From Deltaproteobacteria bacterium (GTDB taxonomy: Bacteria > Myxococcota_A > Polyangia > Polyangiales > Houyiibacteriaceae): a stretch of 16,666 bases of DNA. Positions 6,871 through 14,326 of this stretch are shown here, piece by piece. The translations under genes were made by a program, and so were the position numbers. The first letter of the stretch is position 1. Every line of letters begins with the position of its first letter. The stretch lies in the NCBI GenBank assembly GCA_027295555.1, contig JAPUKT010000293.1, positions 1-16,666 of the forward strand, given 5' to 3'. The notes beneath the pieces were generated by a model. The model was not told where the DNA came from. It did not search any database and worked only from the letters and a program-made list of their open reading frames with translations.

Positions 6871-8162
6871 GCGAGAATCTCGCCCTGCCACAGCGCTTCG
6901 GGGCCGCTCCGCTGTCGGATCACGCGCGACCGGATGCCATCCACCAGCACCTCCGGAGGAAGTGGTCGTGCGTTGTACATGCTTTGCATCTCTCGTCCGT
7001 ACGCGCCGGCCCCACGTATCGCAAGTAAGTCGCCCGGCTTCACAAGCGGCAATGCCCGATCCTTCGCGAGGAAATCGCCCGACTCGCAAACCGGACCCAC
7101 CACGTCGACCGGGTTGAGCTCCGCATTCGACGACGGCTCGGCGACCGGCATGATCGCGTGATACGCGCCGTAGAGGGCCGGTCGGATCAGCTCTGTCATC
7201 GCAGCATCGACGATGACGAAGCGACGGTCGCCCTGAGTCTTGGTGTAAAGGACGCGTGTGAGCAGGATACCGGCATCACCGACGATGGCGCGGCCCGGCT
7301 CGGTGACGATTTCGATGTCCGGCCGCAACAAGCCCGTCGCCTCGAGGCCTCCGCGAATCGCATCGCCGAAGGCCTTAGCGGAAGGATAGGGGTCGACCTC
7401 CTGTCCATAGTGCATCGGCCAACCGCCGCCGACGTCGATGGCGCGCAGCTTGGCGCCGCGGTCGAGACAGAACTTGGCGAAGCTCCCCAAGATCTCTATC
7501 GCATCGCGAAGCGGTTGTGGAGATGCGAGCTGAGAGCCGATGTGACAAGCGACCGCCGCGAGGTCGAGGTGGGCGCTCTCGACAATCCGCGGAATGAGCT
7601 CTTCGGCGACGGGGATAGCAAGCCCGAACTTCGACTCTCGAAGCCCGGTCGCGATGTAGGGATGGGTCTTCGTGTCGATATCCGGATTGACGCGAATGCC
7701 GATGATCAATGGCCTTCCGAGCTCCTGCGCGACGCTCTCCGCTAGGTCGAGCTCCTGGACGTTCTCGACATGAATCGCGCGAATTCCGGCCCTGGCTGCA
7801 GCTTCGATCTCTTCCCGCCGCTTCCCGACCCCGCTGAACACGATTCGGTCGGGAGAGAAGCCCGCCTTGAGGGCGCGCTGCATCTCGCCGATCGACGCGA
7901 TGTCGGCGCCGCACCCCTGTGAGGCGAGCCGGGCGAGCACGGAGAGATTGCCGTTGGCCTTGACCGCGTAGGCGATCAGGTGTGGGGCAAACTGAAGCGC
8001 CTCGTCGATCGCGCGGTACGCCTCGTCGATCGCCGCGCCCGAGTACACGAACGCCGGCGTATCGACCTCCGCGGCGATCGACTCGAGCGGAACCTTCTCG
8101 CACGCGAGCACGCCGTCTCGGTACGAGAACCACTCGGATTCAGGGATGTGCGCATTGGACAT
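6867..8162 (-). CDS. lysA: Diaminopimelate decarboxylase
   Basis: PLP enzyme of the alanine-racemase fold (type III) that decarboxylates meso-diaminopimelate to L-lysine, the last step of lysine synthesis. The 431-residue product is full length. PLP lysine is Lys68 in YAVKANGN. The barrel also holds His207 in ACHIGSQ, the glycine loop DVGGGWP (243-249) and the phosphate-binding TEPGR (287-291). The partner-subunit motif GPVCESGDFLA carries Cys359, and GAGAYG (384-389) contributes the substrate-site Tyr. AAGGGA lies about 6 nt upstream of ATG 8162, just beyond the argH stop, with only 10 nt between the genes. Its TGA overlaps the fabH ATG. It is the third gene of a four-gene minus-strand operon. 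Confidence 0.97.
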   Translation of the reverse strand: MSNAHIPESEWFSYRDGVLACEKVPLESIAAEVDTPAFVYSGAAIDEAYRAIDEALQFAPHLIAYAVKANGNLSVLARLASQGCGADIASIGEMQRALKAGFSPDRIVFSGVGKRREEIEAAARAGIRAIHVENVQELDLAESVAQELGRPLIIGIRVNPDIDTKTHPYIATGLRESKFGLAIPVAEELIPRIVESAHLDLAAVACHIGSQLASPQPLRDAIEILGSFAKFCLDRGAKLRAIDVGGGWPMHYGQEVDPYPSAKAFGDAIRGGLEATGLLRPDIEIVTEPGRAIVGDAGILLTRVLYTKTQGDRRFVIVDAAMTELIRPALYGAYHAIMPVAEPSSNAELNPVDVVGPVCESGDFLAKDRALPLVKPGDLLAIRGAGAYGREMQSMYNARPLPPEVLVDGIRSRVIRQRSGPEALWQGEILA

Positions 8163-8172
8163 GGCGGTCCCT

Positions 8173-9564
8173 TTATGATCCGCGCCGCGCCTCGAGTCGA
8201 CCCCTGAGCTCTTCGATGGCCTTTGTTACACGCTTGCGCGCCGGTCCGCCGAGCACGTCACGACGCTCGACCGCCGTCTCCATGTCGAGCGCGTCGAAAA
8301 TCGTCGCGTCGAATGAAGCGTGCGCCTGTTGATAGGTTTCGAGAGGCAGCTCCGCCAACTTCTTGCCAAGCTGATGCGCCTGATGAACGAGCTTGCCTGC
8401 GACGTGGTGCGCCTCTCGAAAAGGCACGCCTCGCGCCGCGAGCCAATCAGCGACCTCGGTGGCATCGAGGAATCCCGCCTGAAGCGCATCTGCCATCCTT
8501 GCCTTGTCGAACGAGGCAGAACCGATCGCCCCCGCCAGCACGGCCAGGCAATCGTGGACGGTGTCGAAGGCCTCGAAGACGGGCGCCTTGTCCTCTTGGA
8601 GGTCGCGATTGTAGGCAAGGGGCAATCCCTTGAGCATGACCATCAGGTTCACGAGCGACCCGACGACTCGGCCGGTCTTGCCACGGACGAGCTCGGGCAT
8701 GTCCGGGTTCTTCTTCTGCGGCATGATCGACGAGCCGGTGGTGAAAGTGTCGCTCATTTGAACGAAGCCAAACTCCTGGCTCGACCACAAGACGAGCTCT
8801 TCGGCCACGCGCGACAGATGCACGGAGCAAATTGCCAGCGCGCTCACCGCCTCGAGAAGGAAGTCGCGATCGCCGACCGCATCGAGCGAGTTCTGCATTG
8901 GCCGATCGAATCCGAGCGCTTCGGCCGTGGCGGCGCGGTCGATGGGAAAGGTCGTCCCAGCGAGGGCTGCGCTACCGAGCGGCGACTCGTTCATTCTCTT
9001 GGCGGCGTCGAGCACACGACTCCGATCGCGCTCCAGCATCTCGACCCACGCGAGGAGATGATGCGCGAGGCGGGTGGGCTGCGCGCGCTGCAGGTGGGTG
9101 TACCCTGGCATGAGGAAGTCGATGTGCGCCTCGGCCTTGTCGACGAGCACTGCGAGCAGGGCGTCGATGTCGCCGGCGATCGAATGGCACGCCTGACGCG
9201 TCCAGAGACGCATGTCGGTCGCGACCTGGTCGTTCCGGCTGCGCGCTGTGTGCAAGCGCCCGCCTGCTTCGCCAATCGCTTTGGTGAGCGCCGCTTCGAT
9301 GTTCATGTGGACGTCCTCTTTGTCTGCGTCCCATTCGAACTCACCGCGCTCGATCGAAGCACGGATCGTTTCGAGGCCGGCCACGACCTGTTCGGCATCC
9401 TCGGTGGACACGATCTTCTGGCCGGCGAGCATGCGCACGTGTGCGATCGAGCTGTCGATGTCCTGCTCCCATAGGCGTCCGTCGACATCCACGCTTGCGC
9501 TGAATCTCGCTGCGATGGCGTCCAGCTCTTCGTCGAAGCGCCCGCCCCATGCCTTGTTACTCAT
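8173..9564 (-). CDS. argH: Argininosuccinate lyase
   Basis: Last enzyme of arginine biosynthesis: it cleaves argininosuccinate into arginine and fumarate. It is a homotetramer of the fumarase/aspartase superfamily. The 463 aa are standard. Family blocks are intact: KAWGGRF at the N-terminus, VHMNIEAAL (85-93), TARSRNDQVATD (106-117), YTHLQRAQPT (155-164) with the catalytic-region His157, and the superfamily signature GSSIMPQKKNP (277-287), which carries the catalytic serine. The start at 9564 is preceded by GGAG at a 9-nt spacing. It follows the P-type ATPase-like gene by 12 nt and precedes lysA by 10 nt. The fumarate it releases is the substrate of fumC nearby, although that gene is on the other strand. 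Confidence 0.97.
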   Translation of the reverse strand: MSNKAWGGRFDEELDAIAARFSASVDVDGRLWEQDIDSSIAHVRMLAGQKIVSTEDAEQVVAGLETIRASIERGEFEWDADKEDVHMNIEAALTKAIGEAGGRLHTARSRNDQVATDMRLWTRQACHSIAGDIDALLAVLVDKAEAHIDFLMPGYTHLQRAQPTRLAHHLLAWVEMLERDRSRVLDAAKRMNESPLGSAALAGTTFPIDRAATAEALGFDRPMQNSLDAVGDRDFLLEAVSALAICSVHLSRVAEELVLWSSQEFGFVQMSDTFTTGSSIMPQKKNPDMPELVRGKTGRVVGSLVNLMVMLKGLPLAYNRDLQEDKAPVFEAFDTVHDCLAVLAGAIGSASFDKARMADALQAGFLDATEVADWLAARGVPFREAHHVAGKLVHQAHQLGKKLAELPLETYQQAHASFDATIFDALDMETAVERRDVLGGPARKRVTKAIEELRGRLEARRGS

Positions 9565-9576
9565 CGTGGTTCTCCG

Positions 9577-11733
9577 CTATTGCTGCATCGGCACCCGGAG
9601 GTCTACACGCCGAAGGAGTCGGGAGCCAGCCCGGAGCGTCCAAGCCTCCGTCGCTAGCCCGAGCAGCGCAGCGGCCATGGGCGTCATCCAGCCGACGGCG
9701 GTGCCAAGGAGGAGAGCGAGCGTGGCTACGGCGCAGACGCCGAGGCTTCGCCAGGTCGTCCTTCGGGCGGCCCGGGCAATCCACAGCGCACCTGCGGCAT
9801 CGCGAACGTCGTGGCTCGCGATCGCGATGCCGCGGTCCTCGAGCGCCGAGCCGACCAATCGGAGCGGGACGGGTACGTCGGCGGCCGCAAGCACGGCGTC
9901 GTCCTCTCCGCCACGACCGATTGTGGCGATGATGCCACCGGTCTCTCGAAGCGCTCGCACCTCTGCCACGCGCTCCGCCGGCAACAAGGGGGCTTTCACC
10001 TGAGATGCTCCGAGGTGAGCCGCGATCCGCTCTACGGTGTTGCGGTCGTCTCCTGAAAGGATGACGACTTCACAGGGTAGGTCGGAGATTCGCTGCACGG
10101 CATCCCGAGCCCCGACGTGGGTGGGATCGAGGATCGCGAGCAATGCTTCGAGTTGGCCATCGAGTGCGACGAAGATCGGTGTCAGCCCTTCGTTCTCGAT
10201 GTGGGCGGCGTCGGCGTCCGCGGTTGCGACACTGATCCCCTGGTCCAAGAGCAGCTGGCGCCGACCGACCACGAGGGCGGTTCCTCGGTGTGTGACGGCG
10301 GTGACGCCGAGTCCCGGGTGCACGCTGGACCGGCGCACCGGAGGAGTCGCTTCACGGTGCTGGGCCGCGTAGTGACGAATTGCGCGCGCAATCGGGTGGT
10401 CTGCGGCGACTCGCTCGGCGGCCGCGGCCATGGCTAGGAGCTCACCGAGGTCGACGGCTCCCAGTCGGTGCACTTGTTGGACGATCGGCTCGCCTGCCGT
10501 GAGCGCTCCGCGCAAAAGAATGGCCGTCGTTCCCACCCGGCCCCCGTCGCGGAGCGCCCTCGAGCTACCGAAGAACATCCCGCGCCGCGCGGATGCCAGC
10601 GCGGCGGCCTCGACGGGGACATCGAGAGAGGCGAGCACACCGATCAGCGGAATTCCGAGCAACAAGGCTGCTGCGCTACCGAGGCCGTTCCAGAGCAGCA
10701 GCCCGATGGCGACCGGTCCAAGAAGCGCCAAGCTCCATTGGTTTACCGCCCATTGCAAGCGGAAGGCTGCCGTTCCGTCTAGTTGTCTACGGCGTCCGAG
10801 CTCGATCGCGCGTACGATGCCACGGTCCTGTCCCGTGCGGCGAACGCGAACCGTCACCGCGCCGTCGAGCACGCGGGTGCCAGCAAGGAGGAAGTCCCCT
10901 TCGTCGTAGGGCCTCGAGAGTGCAGCCTTGGGATATCTCAAAGCCACACCCGAACCTTGCTCGATCACGCCGTCGGCGGGGACGAGCTCGCCCTCGAGAA
11001 CCACGACGAGATCACCTTGTTGCAGTTGCTCAACGGGCACCTCCTCGTAGGTCGATCGATCAGGGGACGGCACGCGGGCCCTGGTGGGCAGGGTCTCAAG
11101 CAGCTCGTGCGCGGCCCTCCCAACCGATGAGGAGATCGAGGCTTGAACCCATCCGCGGATCGACACCGCAAGTGCTGCGACTCCGAGACCGATCATCGGC
11201 CAGGTCGACGGACGTTCGCTGGTGGTCGCAAGTGCCGACACCGCCGCCAGGGCCAACCCCACGGGCGCAACCACCTGGACGATGCGGCTGACCCGGACCG
11301 CTCGGAGTGGCACGCGCGCGTTGACCAGAGCAGAGCCCACCACAAACACGCCTGCGAGCCACGCGGTTTCCGGCCGCCCTGCGAGCGCCGCCACCGCGAT
11401 CGCGAGGATCGAGAGACCCGAGGCGATCCATAGGTCGTAGCGATGCGCCCCGACGCGCTCCTCGTCGGCCTCTTCGTCGTCGGGGCGGACGAGGGTAGCT
11501 CCACGGACGAGGTCGGGTATCGAAGGGCGTTCGGCGCGGGGCTCCTCCACATGCGTTGAGACGGGCGAGTCGAAGTTGCGGTCCCCAAGCAGAAACCGCG
11601 CGCGGCAAGCTTCGCTACATAGATACCGCGCCCCGTCTTCCAGCCACAATACCCGAGGCGCCCGGAGCGGGTCGACCAGCTGCCCGCACGAAGGGCACCG
11701 ACGCGACGGGACGTGTGGTCGCTCGGGGAGCAT
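9577..11733 (-). CDS. Degenerate heavy-metal P1B-type ATPase homologue with N-terminal cysteine module
   Basis: Membrane protein (718 aa) with P1B ATPase layout but apparently without pump activity. Residues 11-50 form a TRASH/YHS-like module, Cys13-x2-Cys16 and Cys39-x3-Cys43. About eight hydrophobic helices follow (near 101-119, 123-138, 149-169, 178-196, 333-350, 352-371, 661-681, 683-700). Retained: VPADG (251-255), His446-Pro447 of the P1B HP site, PGLG (473-476), SGDD (560-563) and LAAADV. Lost: DKTGTLT reads LLRGALT (406-412), so the phosphorylated Asp is Leu406; TGES is replaced near 268-275; CPC reads SLD (369-371); GDGIND reads GRGGED (606-611). Start 11733 follows AGGAG at 7 nt; ATGs at 11760 and 11805 lack such a site, and 11805 runs into fumC. 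It heads the argH-lysA-fabH operon. A metal-binding or regulatory role is inference. Confidence 0.85.
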   Translation of the reverse strand: MLPERPHVPSRRCPSCGQLVDPLRAPRVLWLEDGARYLCSEACRARFLLGDRNFDSPVSTHVEEPRAERPSIPDLVRGATLVRPDDEEADEERVGAHRYDLWIASGLSILAIAVAALAGRPETAWLAGVFVVGSALVNARVPLRAVRVSRIVQVVAPVGLALAAVSALATTSERPSTWPMIGLGVAALAVSIRGWVQASISSSVGRAAHELLETLPTRARVPSPDRSTYEEVPVEQLQQGDLVVVLEGELVPADGVIEQGSGVALRYPKAALSRPYDEGDFLLAGTRVLDGAVTVRVRRTGQDRGIVRAIELGRRRQLDGTAAFRLQWAVNQWSLALLGPVAIGLLLWNGLGSAAALLLGIPLIGVLASLDVPVEAAALASARRGMFFGSSRALRDGGRVGTTAILLRGALTAGEPIVQQVHRLGAVDLGELLAMAAAAERVAADHPIARAIRHYAAQHREATPPVRRSSVHPGLGVTAVTHRGTALVVGRRQLLLDQGISVATADADAAHIENEGLTPIFVALDGQLEALLAILDPTHVGARDAVQRISDLPCEVVILSGDDRNTVERIAAHLGASQVKAPLLPAERVAEVRALRETGGIIATIGRGGEDDAVLAAADVPVPLRLVGSALEDRGIAIASHDVRDAAGALWIARAARRTTWRSLGVCAVATLALLLGTAVGWMTPMAAALLGLATEAWTLRAGSRLLRRVDLRVPMQQ

Positions 11734-11798
11734 GTTCAGGCTCCTACGAGGAATCGACATCGGGTCAAGGACGCGGTAAGGGAGCGCCCGGAGGTTAG
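11734..11798. promoter_or_regulatory. Divergent intergenic region, pseudo-ATPase operon and fumC
   Basis: 65 nt between the two start codons, so promoters for both directions should lie here or overlap the coding ends. AGGAG (minus strand, 7 nt from 11733) and GGAGG (11790-11794, 4 nt from 11799) are the two ribosome binding sites. I see no clear -10/-35 pair or strong dyad. Confidence 0.45.
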
Positions 11799-13193
11799 AT
11801 GGCAACGCGTGTGGAAACCGATTCGATGGGCCCGATCGAGGTGCCTGCGGACAAGTACTACGGCGCGCAGACCATGCGCTCGCGCAAGAACTTCAAAATC
11901 GGCGGCGAGCGCATGCCGATCGAAGTCGTTCACGCCTTCGGAATCCTCAAGAAGGCCGCCGCGATCACCAACCGCGAGCTCGACAATCTCGACCAAGACA
12001 TCTGCGACTTGATCGTGCGGGCCGCCGACGAGATCATCGAAGGCACGCTCGACGATCACTTTCCGTTGGTCGTCTGGCAGACCGGCTCGGGCACCCAGTC
12101 GAACATGAACGTGAACGAGGTCATTTCCAATCGTGCCATCCAGCTTGCCGGTGGAGAGATGGGGTCGAAGAAGCCGGTTCACCCGAACGATCACGTGAAC
12201 CGATCCCAGTCCTCGAACGATACATTTCCGACTGCGATGCACATCGCCGCGGTCATCGAGATCGAGGACCGGCTTCTTCCGCGGGTTCGGATTCTGCGCG
12301 ATACGCTGCAACAAAAGTCGGAGGCCTTTGCCGACATCGTGAAGATCGGAAGGACGCACCTTCAGGACGCGACGCCGCTCACCCTCGGGCAAGAGATCAG
12401 CGGCTGGGTCTCGCAGATCGATCATGCGTTGGATGCCATCGAAGCCACGCTCCCGCAGCTTCGCGAGCTCGCACTCGGGGGGACCGCCGTAGGTACCGGG
12501 CTCAACACACATCCCCAATATGCCCGGCGTGTTGCGGCCAAGATCGCGGAGCTCACACGAAAGAAGTTCGTTAGTGCGCCGAACAAGTTTGCTGCGCTTG
12601 CCGCCCATGATGCGTTCGTGGGCACGAGTGGTGCGCTCAAGCAGTTAGCGGTGGGGCTGATGAAGATCGCCAACGACGTTCGATGGCTGTCGTCTGGCCC
12701 GCGCTCCGGCATCGGGGAGATTCGGATTCCGGAAAACGAACCAGGCAGCTCGATCATGCCGGGCAAAGTGAACCCGACCCAGTGTGAGGCGCTCACGATG
12801 GTCTGTACTCAGGTGATGGGGAACGACGCGACCATTGGCATCGCGGGCTCCCAGGGGAACTTCGAGCTCAATGTTTACAAGCCCGTGATGGCATACAACC
12901 TGCTCCAATCGGTTGGGCTGCTCGGTGACGCTACGCAGAGCTTCAACGACAACTGCGCGATCGGAATCGAGCCCAACATCGAGACCATCGACGATAAGCT
13001 CCGGGGCTCACTGATGCTGGTGACCGCCCTCAACCCGTCGATCGGCTACGACAATGCCGCCAAAGTGGCCAAACATGCCTACAAGAACGACACCACCCTT
13101 CGGGAGGCCGCGATCGAGCTCGGCCTGCTGACCGGTGAGCAGTTCGACGAGGCGATCAAGCCCGAAGAGATGGTTGGCCCGCTAAAAGTATGA
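11799..13193 (+). CDS. fumC: Class II fumarate hydratase
   Basis: Iron-independent fumarase of the TCA cycle (fumarate to L-malate), a cytosolic homotetramer. The 464-residue product is complete. Blocks seen: DSMGPIEVP near the N-terminus, TGSGTQSNMNVNEVISNRA (95-113), HPNDHVNRSQSSNDTFPTAM (128-147), GRTHLQDATPLTLGQE (184-199) with the active-site His187, and the superfamily signature GSSIMPGKVNP (316-326) with catalytic Ser318, the same number as in E. coli FumC. QxxGNFELNV follows near 345. Aspartase is a relative, but the TGSGTQSNMN and GRTHLQDATP blocks favour fumarase. GGAGG lies 4 nt before the ATG. The stop shares ATGA with the next gene. Confidence 0.97.
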   Translation: MATRVETDSMGPIEVPADKYYGAQTMRSRKNFKIGGERMPIEVVHAFGILKKAAAITNRELDNLDQDICDLIVRAADEIIEGTLDDHFPLVVWQTGSGTQSNMNVNEVISNRAIQLAGGEMGSKKPVHPNDHVNRSQSSNDTFPTAMHIAAVIEIEDRLLPRVRILRDTLQQKSEAFADIVKIGRTHLQDATPLTLGQEISGWVSQIDHALDAIEATLPQLRELALGGTAVGTGLNTHPQYARRVAAKIAELTRKKFVSAPNKFAALAAHDAFVGTSGALKQLAVGLMKIANDVRWLSSGPRSGIGEIRIPENEPGSSIMPGKVNPTQCEALTMVCTQVMGNDATIGIAGSQGNFELNVYKPVMAYNLLQSVGLLGDATQSFNDNCAIGIEPNIETIDDKLRGSLMLVTALNPSIGYDNAAKVAKHAYKNDTTLREAAIELGLLTGEQFDEAIKPEEMVGPLKV

Positions 13194-14326
13194 GCATCGA
13201 GATCACGGAACACGAGCCGGGGGGGGACCTGGACGACTTCGTTCAGGTTGCGTACGAAATCTATCGCACCGATCCCGCTTGGGTGGCGCCCTTGCAGATG
13301 GAGGTTCGGGAACGCCTGAGCCCGAGCAAGAATCCGTTCTTCGAGCACGCCGAGTGCGCGCTCTTCACCGCCCGCAAAGACGGCAACCTGGTAGGTCGCA
13401 TTTCTGCGCAGATCGATCACGAGCATTTGCGCGCACACGGGGACAATGCCGGCTTCTTTGGCTTCTTCGACACGATCGACGATCAAGAGGTGGCCGATGC
13501 GTTGCTTGCCACGGCCGAAGAGTGGCTGGCCTCCCGAGGGATGAGTGTGATGCGCGGCCCGTTTTCGTTGTCGATCAACGAGGAGCCGGGCTTGTTGGTC
13601 GAAGGGTTCGACAGTCCCCCGGTGCTGATGTGCCCGCATCATCGTTCGTATCAGGGAGCCCTGGCCGAGGGCGCTGGGCTTGCGAAGGTTCAGGACCTCT
13701 TTGGATGGATGTACAAGGTCGAGCCGCCGCCGCCACGAGCAGAGAAAGCGTGGCAAACGATCAACAGCATGCCGGAGGTCCGCTTTCGACCGATCCGGCC
13801 GAGGGCCTTGAAGCGTGAAATCGGCGAGATACTCGACATCTTCAATGACGCTTGGCAAGACAACTGGGGCTTCGTGCCTTCGACCGACGCCGAAGCGAGG
13901 AAGATGGCAAAGGACCTCGCGCTGATCATGGACAAGAGGCTTTCGTTCTTCGTTGAAGTCGATGGCCAGGCCGTAGCGATGTGCGTTTGTCTTCCCAACC
14001 TCAACGAGGCGATTCGCGACTTCGACGGGAAGCTGAATCCGGTCACCATCAGCAAGCTCCTGTGGCGACTGAAAGCGCGTGGGTTGAAATCGGCCCGCTT
14101 GATGCTGCTCGGCATTCGGAAAAATTTTCGCGGATCGCGGCGCTATGCACCGCTTTCAACAGCACTTTATGCAGAGATTGCTAGACGAGGAATTAAAGCA
14201 GGATACGAGTGGGCAGAGCTTGGCTGGACGCTCGAAGACAACCGCCTGATCAGTGCCGGTATAAAGGCCATGCGTGCGCACGTCTATAAGGTGTACCGGC
14301 TATACGAGAAGGCCATCAGCGTTTAG
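13190..14326 (+). CDS. Two-lobed GNAT-like acyltransferase family protein (YghO-like)
   Basis: 378-residue cytosolic protein with no signal peptide or membrane helix. It resembles the long GNAT-type family often labelled YghO-like N-acetyltransferase. The first lobe (about 1-170) contains the beta-strand pattern NLVGRISAQID, FFGFFDTIDD, a helix EWLASRG, MRGPFSLSINEEPGLLVEGF and DSPPVLMCPHH. The second lobe (about 190-378) holds DIFNDAWQDNWGFVP, a strand FFVEVDGQAVAMCVCLPN and the end ELGWTLEDNRL...INxGxxAM-like region, a GNAT C-terminal pattern. Substrate is unknown. Some bacterial ceramide synthases are GNAT-type acyltransferases, so a lipid acyl transfer is one possibility, not shown by this sequence. 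Its ATG overlaps the fumC stop by 4 nt and its last 11 nt overlap the comEC 3' end. Confidence 0.75.
   Translation: MSIEITEHEPGGDLDDFVQVAYEIYRTDPAWVAPLQMEVRERLSPSKNPFFEHAECALFTARKDGNLVGRISAQIDHEHLRAHGDNAGFFGFFDTIDDQEVADALLATAEEWLASRGMSVMRGPFSLSINEEPGLLVEGFDSPPVLMCPHHRSYQGALAEGAGLAKVQDLFGWMYKVEPPPPRAEKAWQTINSMPEVRFRPIRPRALKREIGEILDIFNDAWQDNWGFVPSTDAEARKMAKDLALIMDKRLSFFVEVDGQAVAMCVCLPNLNEAIRDFDGKLNPVTISKLLWRLKARGLKSARLMLLGIRKNFRGSRRYAPLSTALYAEIARRGIKAGYEWAELGWTLEDNRLISAGIKAMRAHVYKVYRLYEKAISV

Noticed and set aside
8320..9474. Long plus-strand open frame (384 codons) opposite argH
   Set aside because: Antisense shadow of a fully conserved argH; no recognisable protein.
9577..11805. Upstream starts (11805, 11760) for the ATPase-like gene
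   Set aside because: 11805 overlaps the fumC start and neither has a ribosome site, while 11733 has AGGAG at 7 nt and keeps the whole cysteine module.
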